Notes: a model not told the origin generated them from the sequence alone. Counted from the first letter of the stretch, positions 21,565 to 30,789 are shown. The stretch is DNA of 64,000 bases from Sphingobacterium mizutaii (GCF_900187125.1 NZ_LT906468.1:4464001-4528000), one strand, 5' to 3'. Numbers and translations are program-made.

Positions 21565-22737
21565 ATGAAACGAAAACTTCGCATGGGCATGGTCGGTGGT
21601 GGAAACGATGCCTTTATAGGAGCTGTACACCGAATTGCTGCCTTTATGGATGGCAAAATAGAATTAGTATGTGGTACTTTCAGTATAAATAGAGAGATTT
21701 CTTTACAATCGGGCGAGGACTTATTTGTTCCTGAAGAAAGAGTATACCTGACGTACCAAGAAATGATCGAGAAGGAGTCGCAATTGCCAGAAGGAGAGCG
21801 CATGGACTTCGTGACGATCGTAACACCGAACTTCCTGCACTTTGAGCCAGCTAAACTAGCTTTGGAAAGTGGATTTGATGTCGTGGTTGAAAAACCGATG
21901 ACCTTAAACCTAGAAGAAGCATTGGAATTGCAGGCTATTGTGGAGCGCACTGGCCGTACGCTATGTTTGACACACACTTATTCTGGATACCCAATGGTAA
22001 AACAGGCTAAGGCAATGGTGAAAGATGGTCACTTTGGCAAGATCCGCAAAGTATTGGTAGAATATCCACAGGGCTGGTTAAGCCGCCTGACCGAGCGTGA
22101 AGGAAATGCTGGCGCAGCATGGCGTACAGATCCAAAACGTTCGGGTAAATCATTGGCAATGGGCGATATCGGTACGCACGTAGCGCATTTGGCGGAATAT
22201 GTTACTGGACTTAGGATCACGGAGGTCTGTGCTGATTTGACTTCATTTGTTGAAGGACGCCAATTGGATGATGATGGTTCGGTATTGTTGCACTTCACCG
22301 AAGGTGCAAAAGGCGTGTTGACCGCTTCACAGATCTGCGCTGGCGAGGAAAATGCAGTCAGAATGCGTATCTATGGTGAAAAAGGTGGTTTTGAATGGGC
22401 AAATGAGGACCCTAACAATTTGATCGTAAAGATGTTGGATCAGCCTAGACAGTATTACCGTACTGGAAACGCCTATGCAGCACCATATACCTTGAGTTCT
22501 TTTGCAACACATAACACCAGGATCCCAGCAGGTCACCCAGAGGGACTATTGGAATCGTTTGCAAATATCTACCGTAATTTTGCGGCTACTGTAGCTGCCA
22601 AGAAAGACGGAAAAACTCCTACTCCAGAGCAATTGGATTTTCCAAATGTAAACGATGGGGTACGCGGCATGGCATTTATTGATACCGTTGTAGATAGCAA
22701 CGCAAGTAACGAAAAATGGACCAAGTTCGTGATATAA
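21565..22737 (+). CDS. Gfo/Idh/MocA-family oxidoreductase
   Basis: 390 residues. The N-terminal Rossmann fold has a glycine motif MGMVGGGNDAFIG (residues 7-19) and the family EKPMT motif near residue 112, where lysine acts in hydride transfer. The C-terminal half is the alpha/beta substrate domain with GDIGTHVAHLAEYV around 200. No signal peptide, so it is cytoplasmic and NAD(P)-dependent. Probable substrate: a sugar or inositol derivative. The stop overlaps the start of miaA by 22 nt, suggesting translational coupling. Confidence 0.92.
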   Translation: MKRKLRMGMVGGGNDAFIGAVHRIAAFMDGKIELVCGTFSINREISLQSGEDLFVPEERVYLTYQEMIEKESQLPEGERMDFVTIVTPNFLHFEPAKLALESGFDVVVEKPMTLNLEEALELQAIVERTGRTLCLTHTYSGYPMVKQAKAMVKDGHFGKIRKVLVEYPQGWLSRLTEREGNAGAAWRTDPKRSGKSLAMGDIGTHVAHLAEYVTGLRITEVCADLTSFVEGRQLDDDGSVLLHFTEGAKGVLTASQICAGEENAVRMRIYGEKGGFEWANEDPNNLIVKMLDQPRQYYRTGNAYAAPYTLSSFATHNTRIPAGHPEGLLESFANIYRNFAATVAAKKDGKTPTPEQLDFPNVNDGVRGMAFIDTVVDSNASNEKWTKFVI

Positions 22738-23648
22738 GCAATATTCAAGAACTTATTGAATCTATACATCAGGCGGAAGAGTTTCTTTCGCCTGATTTTC
22801 TTCTGATCATTTTGGGTCCCACGGCATCCGGAAAGACCAAACTCGCGGTCAAACTGGCCCAAGCCATGGGTGCTGAGATTATATCTGCCGATTCTAGGCA
22901 AGTTTATAAGCAATTGGACATCGGAACGGGCAAGGACCTGATCGAATACCAAGATATCCCCTACCATCTTATTGATATCGTTGAGCCGAACGAGAACTTT
23001 AATGTGGAATTGTTCAGGCAAGGTTTCCAAAAAGCATTTTTAGAAATAAAACATCGTGGAAAACTGCCGATTCTTTGCGGTGGAACTGGTTCTTATATAC
23101 AAAGTATCTTACAAGAACAGACCTACAGCCAGGTTCCTAAGGATAAGGAGTTGCAAGTGGAGCTTTCCCTTCTCTCCAAAGAGGCTCTTATTGAGCGGAT
23201 CAACCAATTTAACATTCCTCAAGAGTTCAACATCGATTGGAACAGCCATAAACGATTGGTTCGTGCATTGGAAATCTTGCTGTACTTGGAACATCATCCG
23301 GTACCAGAAAGGAAAGGTCAGCTTGTCAAGGATTTTATGATCCTCGGCCTTGCTCCTGATCGGGAAATAAGGAGAGCTCGGATTGACCAACGCCTGGAAT
23401 ATAGAATGGAGGAAGGTTTGTTAGCGGAGGTTGAAGGTTTGTTGGAACAAGGAATCAGCCATGAGCAGTTGCAATGGTTTGGATTGGAATATAAGTATGC
23501 TTCACTGCATTTATTGGATGAACTGACCTTGGAAGAATTCACGGAAAGGCTACGGACGGAGATCCATAGATTTGCCAAGCGGCAGATGACCTATTTCAGG
23601 AAAATGGAAAAAGATGGCTTAAAGATCCATTGGATCAATGTGCTATAA
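22716..23648 (+). CDS. miaA: tRNA dimethylallyltransferase
   Basis: 310 residues. GPTASGKTKLA P-loop at about 30-40, the DSRQVYKQLDIGTGK substrate block just after it, GGTGSYIQ near 119, and RFAKRQMTYFRKM near the C-terminus are all typical. It adds the dimethylallyl group to A37 of tRNAs reading UNN codons. It begins inside the end of the preceding oxidoreductase; the start at 22716 is the only ATG before the P-loop. The about 28-residue N-terminal extension before the P-loop is longer than usual. Confidence 0.93.
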   Translation: MDQVRDISNIQELIESIHQAEEFLSPDFLLIILGPTASGKTKLAVKLAQAMGAEIISADSRQVYKQLDIGTGKDLIEYQDIPYHLIDIVEPNENFNVELFRQGFQKAFLEIKHRGKLPILCGGTGSYIQSILQEQTYSQVPKDKELQVELSLLSKEALIERINQFNIPQEFNIDWNSHKRLVRALEILLYLEHHPVPERKGQLVKDFMILGLAPDREIRRARIDQRLEYRMEEGLLAEVEGLLEQGISHEQLQWFGLEYKYASLHLLDELTLEEFTERLRTEIHRFAKRQMTYFRKMEKDGLKIHWINVL

Positions 23649-23650
23649 AG

Positions 23651-23687
23651 AAAAAAAGCTGGTTGCATTACGCAACCAGCTTTTTTT
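23651..23687. terminator. Bidirectional terminator between miaA and rng
   Basis: AAAAAAGCTGGTTGC and its complement form a stem around ATTAC, with a seven-T run on the plus strand and an A-run giving T on the minus strand. It touches the last bases of the rng stop codon. Confidence 0.92.
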
Positions 23688-25239
23688 ACAACTTTATTTC
23701 TTCGTCTTTGGAGTTAAAGAAGTGGAATTCGGTCAAATGATATGAACTCATTTCCTTCACTTTAATCCATTTCCAATATTTTAGAAACCAATTCATTCTT
23801 CTGGAGATAAAACCAGATTTGATGTAGGCAGCGATATAAGGATGTACACAAAGGGTAACCCCTACTTCGTTCTGTTCCTGAAGAATAAAACTCAAATTGT
23901 TTTCAATATCATCCAATAAAACGATACTGGATCTAATTTCGCCGGTTCCGTCACAAGCAGGACACTTTTCATTGGTCACAATGCTCATTTCAGGCCTAAC
24001 TCTTTGCCTAGTGATCTGGACTAATCCGAATTTACTAGGAGGGAGAATGGTATGACGGGCTCTGTCGCTAGCCATACATTCCTTCAAGAAACCATACAGC
24101 TCTTTCCGGTTGGTGGCTTTGTGCATATCGATAAAATCGATTACCACGATGCCGCCCATATCCCTCAGCCTAAGCTGACGGGCAATTTCTTTTGCTGCTT
24201 CCTTGTTTACAAGGAGCGCATTATCTTCTTGATTTTCTTTGTTGGCAATTCTGTTTCCGCTATTGACGTCGATGACGTGGAGGGCTTCGGTGTGTTCAAT
24301 CACCAGGTAAGCACCGCCTTGCAGGTTTACAGTTTTGCCGAACGACGCCTTAATTTGCTTTTCAACTCCAAAGTGGTCGAAAATAGGTTCTTTTCCTTTA
24401 TAGAATTTGACTATTTTTTCCAGGTCAGGAGAGATCTCTTGAATATATGATTTTACTTCCTCGTAGATTTCATTATCATTGACATAGATATGAGTAAATT
24501 CATCGGTGAGGATATCACGCAGGATGGTGGACGCTCTGTCCAACTCACCCAGTACTTTCTGAGGGGGTTCAGCCGTTTTAAGGCGTTTGGTAAACAATTC
24601 CCATTTAGAGATCAGGTCTAGAAGGTCCTTTTGGAGTTCATCGACTCCCTTACCTTCAGATACCGTACGGATAATGACACCGAAATTTGTAGGTTTAATG
24701 CTTTCTACAATTTTCTTGAGTCTATTTCTTTCGGCGCTGCCTTTGATCTTTTTGGAAATGGAAACCGAACTTGAAAATGGCACCAGGACGACGAATCGAC
24801 CAGCGATGGATAAGTCGGAACTTAACCTTGGTCCTTTAGTCGAGATAGGTTCTTTGGCTATCTGTACTGGCAATAACATGTTACGGCTTAAAACATCAGA
24901 TATTTTTCCAGCCTTGTCAATGTCCTTTTCAAGCTTCAAACTATTGAGCAGTTTCTCTTGATAACTGCCATTCTTTACTACCCTTGTTAATTTGATCAAG
25001 GACTGTACTTGAGGCCCTAAGTCGAGGTAATGCAGGAAAGCGTCTTTTTCGTAGCCTACATCTACGAATGCGGCATTCAGTCCGGGCATGATTTTCTTTA
25101 CTCTCCCTAAGTAAATATCACCCACGGCATAGTGATTGCCAGCTTGTTCCCTGTTTAGTTCAACTAGTTGTTTGTCCTGTAGTAAAGCAATAGTCACCCC
25201 CTTATCGGGGACTGAATCGATAATTAATTCCTTTACCAA
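23686..25239 (-). CDS. rng: Ribonuclease E/G family endoribonuclease
   Basis: 517 residues, the RNase G length without the long RNase E scaffold tail. The S1 RNA-binding region covers about residues 38-120 (GDIYLGRVKKIMPGLNAAFVDVG). The catalytic DNase I-like region has the metal-binding pair in HVIDVNSGNR and GGIVVIDFIDM (about 320-370), and the zinc-link motif CPACDGTG lies near 424-431. It processes rRNA and mRNA in the cytoplasm. Its 5' UTR carries two stable hairpins just before the start, which could be an autoregulation target as for RNase E. Confidence 0.94.
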   Translation of the reverse strand: MVKELIIDSVPDKGVTIALLQDKQLVELNREQAGNHYAVGDIYLGRVKKIMPGLNAAFVDVGYEKDAFLHYLDLGPQVQSLIKLTRVVKNGSYQEKLLNSLKLEKDIDKAGKISDVLSRNMLLPVQIAKEPISTKGPRLSSDLSIAGRFVVLVPFSSSVSISKKIKGSAERNRLKKIVESIKPTNFGVIIRTVSEGKGVDELQKDLLDLISKWELFTKRLKTAEPPQKVLGELDRASTILRDILTDEFTHIYVNDNEIYEEVKSYIQEISPDLEKIVKFYKGKEPIFDHFGVEKQIKASFGKTVNLQGGAYLVIEHTEALHVIDVNSGNRIANKENQEDNALLVNKEAAKEIARQLRLRDMGGIVVIDFIDMHKATNRKELYGFLKECMASDRARHTILPPSKFGLVQITRQRVRPEMSIVTNEKCPACDGTGEIRSSIVLLDDIENNLSFILQEQNEVGVTLCVHPYIAAYIKSGFISRRMNWFLKYWKWIKVKEMSSYHLTEFHFFNSKDEEIKL

Positions 25240-25254
25240 CAGCTACTTAATTAA

Positions 25255-25308
25255 GGACAGTTGTGGACTCGCTCCACAACGAATGTTGTCCGGTTAAACA
25301 TAAAACCG
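25255..25308 (-). promoter_or_regulatory. Structured 5' leader of rng
   Basis: Hairpin 1 (25255-25291): GGACA/TGTCC outer stem and a perfect GTTGTGG/CCACAAC inner stem with loop AGCGAGT in the transcript. Hairpin 2 (25291-25308): CGGTT/AACCG. Hairpin 1 ends 15 nt before the start codon. It is not followed by a U-tract, so it is not a terminator. Confidence 0.55.
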
Positions 25309-25310
25309 TT

Positions 25311-25358
25311 TAATGAAAAAAAACAATCTATGATGATGGATAATCGATCATAGATTGT
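25311..25358 (-). terminator. Terminator after the bS22-like gene
   Basis: On the minus strand ACAATCTATGAT pairs perfectly with ATCATAGATTGT (12 bp), followed by TTTTTTTT (25323-25316). It separates the HU/TPR/bS22-like unit from rng. Confidence 0.85.
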
Positions 25359-25390
25359 ATCACATGATTTATAGGGCTAACGCCCCAAAA

Positions 25391-25480
25391 CTATTTTTTC
25401 TTGTGTCTATTTTTTCTTAAACGTTTTTTACGTTTGTGAGTAGCCATTTTGTGTCTTTTTCTTTTTTTTCCGCTTGGCAT
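25391..25480 (-). CDS. 29-residue AURKAIP1/COX24-domain (bS22-like) ribosomal small protein
   Basis: ATG at 25480, stop at 25393-25391. The peptide starts MPSGKKRKRHKMATHKRKKR and is more than half Lys/Arg. The KKRKRHKMxxHKRKKRLRKxR pattern matches the COX24/AURKAIP1 domain, known in mitoribosomes and as bS22 in mycobacteria. Short forms like this occur in Bacteroidota, usually near rng. It probably binds the small ribosomal subunit. It lies 40 nt downstream of the TPR gene and is followed by a strong terminator. Confidence 0.85.
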   Translation of the reverse strand: MPSGKKRKRHKMATHKRKKRLRKNRHKKK

Positions 25481-25520
25481 AGCTTTAATGTTTTTAAATG
25501 ATTTTAAAAAAAATTGTTAA

Positions 25521-26372
25521 TTACTTACTTAGTTCTTCAATCCTGCGATCGATGAACTGGGAGAGACTAGGATCGGCAGCCAGTTCTTTGCTTTTTTGGA
25601 AAGCAGCGATAGCTTCGTTCTTCATCCCTATATTTTCATAGCCTGTTGCCAAATAAAAGTATGATTCGGCATCAGGTTTTTGTTCAATTACAATTTTGAA
25701 ACGATCGATCGCTCGGTCGAATTGACGTGACTGTAATGAGAACAAACCTAAGGTTTTGTTAGCCTCCAGGTTTTTTGGATCAGCTTGAACAACTTCTCTC
25801 AAGATAGCAATACCAGCCATCGGGTTGTTGGTTCCAGTAACCATCGCTGCCCCTAATCCGGTTTTTGCATCTAAGCTCGATCCGTTTAAATCTACAGCTT
25901 TTTGATAAACTTCAATAGCTTTCTGGTTTAAGGCACTTGCTAAGACAGTATCTTGAAGATTGGTATATCCTTTACGGTAATTGTCGCCAGATTTCAAGTA
26001 GTACTCAAATTTAGGGTCAATATTAGCCATTTCCTCATAAATATAGGCTTGAGGAGCAGGTTTTTCCACATCGTTCCATTTATCAGCAAGTTGTTGATAA
26101 AGTTTCACTCTTTCGGAACCTTCTGCTTTATGGGCTTTTGCCTCTAGATCTGTGATTTCGTTGACAATAGCTGGGTTCAATCCACGCTTAGCAGCTTCAG
26201 ATACAGAACTCAGGTTAAACTGAGATGCAGCAGCTTCAGCTTGAGAAGTTGTAGCTGCTGCATTTTTTTCTTCTTCATCTACCAAGCCCTTCACAGGTTT
26301 AAACAATAGGAATCCGATAACAAGGACTACTGCTGCTACAACGATGATCTGGATTTGCTTGGTGTTTTTCAT
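25521..26372 (-). CDS. Membrane-anchored TPR protein
   Basis: 283 residues. One N-terminal transmembrane helix (about 8-25, VVAAVVLVIGFLLF), an Ala-rich linker, then helical pairs that fit TPR repeats from about 80 to the end (for example AIEVYQKAVDLNGSSLDAKTGLG and the AIAAFQKSKEL unit). Predicted to sit in the inner membrane with TPRs outside the cytoplasm. It follows the HU gene by 9 nt, so the two are co-transcribed. Its partner is unknown. Confidence 0.82.
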   Translation of the reverse strand: MKNTKQIQIIVVAAVVLVIGFLLFKPVKGLVDEEEKNAAATTSQAEAAASQFNLSSVSEAAKRGLNPAIVNEITDLEAKAHKAEGSERVKLYQQLADKWNDVEKPAPQAYIYEEMANIDPKFEYYLKSGDNYRKGYTNLQDTVLASALNQKAIEVYQKAVDLNGSSLDAKTGLGAAMVTGTNNPMAGIAILREVVQADPKNLEANKTLGLFSLQSRQFDRAIDRFKIVIEQKPDAESYFYLATGYENIGMKNEAIAAFQKSKELAADPSLSQFIDRRIEELSK

Positions 26373-26381
26373 GAAAATGAA

Positions 26382-26669
26382 TTATTTCTTATTTCCGTTC
26401 TTTACTTTCTCTACAAATACTTTTGCAGGTTTGAAGCTAGGCACGTAGTGCTCAGGAATGATAATTGCTGTGTTTTTAGAAATGTTACGTGCTGTTTTTT
26501 CAGCTCTCTTTTTTACCACAAAACTTCCAAAACCTCTTACGTACACATTCTCACCGCCAATCATAGCACTTTTAACTACTTTGAAGAATGCTTCAACGGT
26601 TTCTTGTACATCAACCTTCTCTAAACCAGTCTTGTTAGAGATCTCTGCAATAATTTCTGCTTTAGTCAT
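26382..26669 (-). CDS. HU-family DNA-binding protein
   Basis: 95 residues, the standard HU length. It has MTKAEIIAEISNKTGL, then VYVRGFGSFVVKKRAEKTARN, the beta-arm region with the conserved GFGSF, and a C-terminal PSFKPAKVF. It compacts and bends DNA. First gene of the HU-TPR-bS22-like unit, with a consensus -7 box 57 nt upstream. Confidence 0.95.
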   Translation of the reverse strand: MTKAEIIAEISNKTGLEKVDVQETVEAFFKVVKSAMIGGENVYVRGFGSFVVKKRAEKTARNISKNTAIIIPEHYVPSFKPAKVFVEKVKNGNKK

Positions 26670-26725
26670 ATCTATTTTTACTCTAATTAATCTATACCCT
26701 AAGCCTATCAGCCCGTTTGGGGATG

Positions 26726-26733
26726 CAAAAGTA
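26726..26733 (-). promoter_or_regulatory. -7 box of the HU operon
   Basis: TACTTTTG on the minus strand matches TAnnTTTG; 57 nt before the HU start codon. Confidence 0.6.
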
Positions 26734-26868
26734 TCTTTTTAAAATGAGTAATGGAAATATTTTTGTGATTTTTTAAAATCCAAACCACTATCATTCAATG
26801 ATTTAGTACAACACTCCCCAATTTTACATTTCAAAAGGCTTGCAAAGCTACAATTATTTTATTGACTA

Positions 26869-27933
26869 TCAAAGTATTAATGAACTTTCTGAACACATTA
26901 TTTCTCCTATATGACGAATGTCAGCTTCTGAGTGTAAAGCAGATACAACAACCCGATTTAACAGGGGACTTGTCGCTAATGGATAGGGAAAACTGGAGAT
27001 CACAATCTTTTTTTGCAACAAATGTCTGTAAAGTAACGGCTGGGTCGAACTAAATACCGGAAAATTTTCAATATGACTCAATGAGGTCTCCCTAGTAATC
27101 GATGCCAATAAACTGGTATTGGACTGCATCCTCTCGAATGCCTCTTCATAAATATCCTGACCATGTAACAGGGCATAGAGCGCCGCAGGTGCGGTCGGTG
27201 AGGCTCCATTGAAAATAGGATGCTTTTTGATCTTATCAACAGTGCTCTTTGTCCCCAAAACAACCCCAGCATCCGTTCCAAGACCTTTCGCCAATGATGC
27301 AAGCACAACGATTTCAATATTATCTGCTTCCAAGGCCGACAGGTCAGCTGAAACTTTGTTTTTGTGCAATACGCCTATTCCATGGGAATCATCTAGGATC
27401 AAGAGCAGGTTTTTATCCGTTTGTAATTCCTTAAAGATGGAAAAATCAAAGTGCTGAGGGGTCAGATTGTCAATACAATTGGATATGACTGCAAAATCCT
27501 GCTGCTCGGAATTGTTGATAAATGCTACCGTAGCCTTCGCCCATTGATCGAAATCTCCTTCCACCAAAGGTGTTTCACCAAGCCAAAGGGCAGGATGGCT
27601 GCCCGGTGCATAGATCACCTGCTTCCCTCTGCTAAGACTTCCCACTGAAACCTGACCTGCAAGATAGCCGCTGGACAGTAGGGCTGCGGCTTCGAAACCA
27701 AAACGGTCAGCCAAATTAAGTTCGGCATCTCGGTAGATTCCAAGTTGGACGTTGTTGGTCCTGGAAGTCCCATTATTGAGCCCAAGCAGGTCTATCCCTT
27801 TTTTATAAAGTTCGATGTATCCTGGATTATCCAATAATCCGAGATAGGCAGTGCCACCAAAAAAATGGTAGTCTGTACCGTCTAGGCTAATAATTCTTCC
27901 TGTAGTTTGTTGAAGATTTCTAAAGGAGGTCAT
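26869..27933 (-). CDS. PLP-dependent alpha-oxoamine synthase-like (BioF/KBL-type) enzyme
   Basis: 354 residues, fold type I. GTAYLGLLDNPGYIELYKKGIDLLGLNNGTSRTNN resembles the N-terminal substrate region of 8-amino-7-oxononanoate synthase/2-amino-3-ketobutyrate ligase. DDSHGIGVL (about 178-186) gives the PLP-binding Asp and His, and SLAKGLGTDAG holds the PLP lysine (about residue 216). It is shorter than typical BioF (380-400), and no bio genes are nearby, so biotin synthesis is not implied. Cytoplasmic. Confidence 0.82.
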   Translation of the reverse strand: MTSFRNLQQTTGRIISLDGTDYHFFGGTAYLGLLDNPGYIELYKKGIDLLGLNNGTSRTNNVQLGIYRDAELNLADRFGFEAAALLSSGYLAGQVSVGSLSRGKQVIYAPGSHPALWLGETPLVEGDFDQWAKATVAFINNSEQQDFAVISNCIDNLTPQHFDFSIFKELQTDKNLLLILDDSHGIGVLHKNKVSADLSALEADNIEIVVLASLAKGLGTDAGVVLGTKSTVDKIKKHPIFNGASPTAPAALYALLHGQDIYEEAFERMQSNTSLLASITRETSLSHIENFPVFSSTQPLLYRHLLQKKIVISSFPYPLATSPLLNRVVVSALHSEADIRHIGEIMCSESSLIL

Positions 27934-28433
27934 GGCAAATGTTATCAGAAAGCAAATGTACGAAAACCTATCAAACTCCCATTTTCGCGATCCTTCCTCT
28001 AAACCAAACAGTTCAGCCCCTTATTGTTTTTCTTCTTTTTTATGTACGAGCGCCAATGCACAGATTGTCAGTGGAAAAGTCATCAACCGTAAAAAGCAGC
28101 TGATTTCCAATGTGGATGTGACTATTTCCGGCAGCTAGGGCGGTGCCCCTACTGACTCAACTGGTAGATTTCAATTTAAGACCGAAACAGCGGCCACCCA
28201 AGAGCTGGAGGTTCCCTCGGTTGTTTATGGAAATAAGTCAATCGAAATCGATTGCAAGGACAGTCTGTTTTTGGGGATCGATTTGGCTCCTGGAGACAAT
28301 CAGATCGTGGCCGTGAAAGTCAGAGCGGGCCAATTGAGCGTCGGCAGCCCCAATGACGCGGTACTGACTCCATTGGATATCCTAACGACGGCAGGAATAC
28401 TGTGGCGGAACTAGGTAAAACCGAGAAAGGGTA
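27932..28433 (+). pseudogene. Remnant of a TonB-dependent receptor N-terminus
   Basis: From about 28000 one frame reads like an exported carboxypeptidase-regulatory-like domain (ANAQIVSGKVINRKKQLIS ... DVTISGS). It is interrupted by TAG at 28136-28138 and then continues in the same frame (DSTGRFQFKT ... LVPSVVYGNKSIEI-like) into PLDILTTAG, a block typical just before the plug of TonB-dependent receptors. It stops at 28412; a shifted frame continues to 28433. The barrel is gone. The start is uncertain. Confidence 0.72.
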
Positions 28434-28461
28434 AACGGTATTAAAGAGCGTTTAGAATTGC

Positions 28462-28932
28462 CTAGAACAAATGGAACTTGAGCGGAATATTAAGCCCGAC
28501 CCCGAAGGTAAAACCATCGATAGGCTTAAAGTTTTCCTTGGTACCGATATCAAACCCATATCCTGCAGAAAGCTCCAATATAGAAAAAACACTGACCCCC
28601 GCTTTCGCCGTAGCTGTATAGGGCGTAATTTCCCCCTTGATAAAAGGCCATACCGCCACGTTGTTGAGGTAATAAGTAACCCCAAATTCCGGAATTACGG
28701 TAGACTGATCCATCATCCAGGTGAAGTTTGCCCCAGCATCTAACTTGATATACTGGGACTGGTTCGGAGCAAATAATCCCCATGCCGATGCCTTCAAGAA
28801 ATTGCCGCTTTGGAATTGGTAGCCAATCGAAGGACCAAATATCCAACCATCAGCTTTAGGTCCCTTTTCCTGCGAAAAGCCCATGTTCAGCATCATTAAC
28901 GACAATCCTAGGATTATTAGGGTCTTTCTCAT
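28462..28932 (-). CDS. Small outer-membrane beta-barrel protein
   Basis: 156 residues with a signal peptide ending at NMGFSQ (residue 20). The rest is alternating strands (FGPSIGYQFQSG, IKLDAGANFTW, VIPEFGVTYYL, LELSAGYGFDIG, FTFGVGLNIPLKFHLF) fitting an 8-strand barrel with a terminal Phe. No specific family recognised. It lies tail-to-tail with the TonB remnant. Confidence 0.7.
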   Translation of the reverse strand: MRKTLIILGLSLMMLNMGFSQEKGPKADGWIFGPSIGYQFQSGNFLKASAWGLFAPNQSQYIKLDAGANFTWMMDQSTVIPEFGVTYYLNNVAVWPFIKGEITPYTATAKAGVSVFSILELSAGYGFDIGTKENFKPIDGFTFGVGLNIPLKFHLF

Positions 28933-29359
28933 ATTGATCAGATCTATTATTTTATTGTTAACAGAACAAATTTCATTGATTTTTGTTATTTTTAAAAAGA
29001 ATTAACAAAATCACACAAAACTATTTGCAATTACAAGGATTAGAAGGTTAAACAATTGTTTTTTCATGCTTTTCCACCTCACTTTACCCCTTACCATACT
29101 CAATTTTAAAGCGAACAATTAATTTAACGTTACACATTCCTTAACAGGGCGTTAATATCAAACAGCTAACTTTCGCCCGGTTAAACAGCTACAAGCCAAC
29201 AGGTTCAACCAAACATGTTGTTACATGTAATTTATCTCCCTATAAAAGACAAAATAAATATAGAGTTTGGTCGTTTATTTGATAACTAAACCCTAAACCA
29301 TTCTTTTCTGGGATGATGTTTAATTTTTTTAATTCACAAAAACTATTTGAAACTATTGT
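28933..29359. other. Intergenic region, 427 bp
   Basis: An AT-rich divergent upstream region. No clear TAnnTTTG box with proper spacing, no gene, no strong hairpin. Confidence 0.5.
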
Positions 29360-29554
29360 ATGAAGATTATTAGTTTAAAATCGACTTCTATGAGTCAGTC
29401 TCACCCTTTATGTCCTCATTGTGGAGAAGCATACCTCTACTCTCGCGTACGTAGACCGTGGTGGGTCAGGACATTTTTGTTTTTCTTGCCCGTAAAGAGG
29501 TATTCTTGCAATCAATGCCATAGATCCTCGTATGTACTACGTGAAAAAGGTTAA
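29360..29554 (+). CDS. Small zinc-ribbon protein
   Basis: 64 residues (or 54 from an inner ATG at 29390). Two CxxC pairs, CPHC and CNQC, are 33 residues apart and frame a zinc ribbon, with a hydrophobic stretch WWVRTFLFFLPVKR between them that could touch the membrane. Unknown function. Confidence 0.6.
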   Translation: MKIISLKSTSMSQSHPLCPHCGEAYLYSRVRRPWWVRTFLFFLPVKRYSCNQCHRSSYVLREKG

Positions 29555-29766
29555 AGGGATGTCGCACTAGCGCTCCTTAAATCTCAACATTTAAATTTTC
29601 TATTTATTGTCAGACCAAATATTCAGATTAATCCATCGCCCGAGGTTGAATCATCAAATTTGTCTTAGTTCAATACATTAGGGTACATATCGCTGAAGAT
29701 TGCAATTTCACCTTTACAGCATCAAAACACCCAGATCAATGGGATTGGGCATCTTTTTGCCAAAGC

Positions 29767-30789
29767 TTACTTTGGTTGTTCCAACATCAATTTATCGATT
29801 ACCTCCTCCAGCTTCTTGTAAGGATATTTATGGATAATAAATTTATGCTTCCCCTGGGCTGATGGTTCCCAATAATTTGAACCATCCTTTTCGGTCTTCA
29901 TCGTCCCCGGCCCACTTAGGTAAAAGTACTTTTCCGGGTTTTCCGCAGCAATCAAGACAGCTGTCTGATCCCAAGAGCTCCTGGCCTTAACTGCTTCCTT
30001 GGCGTAACTCACCAAATTGATCTGGTAACCAACGGAAACAGGACTGCTCTCCAACTTCTGTTCGGCTATTTTACCCCCAGTTTTGATCTTATCCCCTATT
30101 TCAAATCCAGTAAACAATATTGGTTTTGGGAAATGATCAAAGGCATATACCCCCGACTCTGCATCCTCATGGATATTAAACTCCCTGCCCTGCGGGAAGC
30201 CGCCAGCCATCGCCACCCAATTCTTTACTTTTTTCTCCAGCAACTCTATTCCAGTTAGATTGGAATACTTATCCGCTTTTGATTGCAATAGATCACTGAT
30301 GTTAGTCATGAAGCCCACGGTCACGATCGTGACGCTATTATCCGGCTGCTCCGCCAAGACTTTCCTATAAATCGACACCGAAGACTCGTATTTCTTATTT
30401 AATAGCGCTGGCTCAAACTTTTTGATGATCTGCTCATTCCAATTGTTCGCTGCTGTAAAATTGGGAGCCAAGGGGCTATAAGTCTGTCCCACGGGAATAT
30501 CTCCACGTTTAAAATACTTATTGTAAACTTCGATGGTCCCCGGAATGTCCTTATGGGCATCCGAAGAAACCGTGGCCAATATTTCTATCTTGCCTTGATT
30601 GGCAAAAGCATGGAGTAGCGCAATGGCCCCTATATCATCATAGTCCGGCCCCATATCCGTGTCAAATATGATCTTCACTTTAGCAGAATCAGCTGGATAT
30701 GTTTCGGAAAGCACAGGATACTGTGCAATAAAGATGAACAAGAATGAAATAATGGATGTTTTTAACATAAAGTTAGCTTGATTTCTCAT
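29767..30789 (-). CDS. Exported nucleoside hydrolase-family protein
   Basis: 340 residues (an inner ATG at 30768 also fits). The signal peptide is followed by IIFDTDMGPDYDDIGAIALL, the calcium-binding DxDxGxDDxxA motif of the IunH family, then VTVGFMTNISDLL and a late DQTAVL, which fit the other metal and substrate residues. Members cleave N-ribosides; export to the periplasm suggests scavenging or action on another ribosyl-like substrate. Monocistronic. Confidence 0.85.
   Translation of the reverse strand: MRNQANFMLKTSIISFLFIFIAQYPVLSETYPADSAKVKIIFDTDMGPDYDDIGAIALLHAFANQGKIEILATVSSDAHKDIPGTIEVYNKYFKRGDIPVGQTYSPLAPNFTAANNWNEQIIKKFEPALLNKKYESSVSIYRKVLAEQPDNSVTIVTVGFMTNISDLLQSKADKYSNLTGIELLEKKVKNWVAMAGGFPQGREFNIHEDAESGVYAFDHFPKPILFTGFEIGDKIKTGGKIAEQKLESSPVSVGYQINLVSYAKEAVKARSSWDQTAVLIAAENPEKYFYLSGPGTMKTEKDGSNYWEPSAQGKHKFIIHKYPYKKLEEVIDKLMLEQPK

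Noticed and set aside
25255..25291. Terminator upstream of rng
   Set aside because: The hairpin lacks a U-tract and sits 15 nt before the start codon; the true terminator is at 25311-25358.
26869..27933. Biotin synthesis gene bioF
   Set aside because: The fold matches but it is short and no other biotin gene is near, so only the superfamily is claimed.
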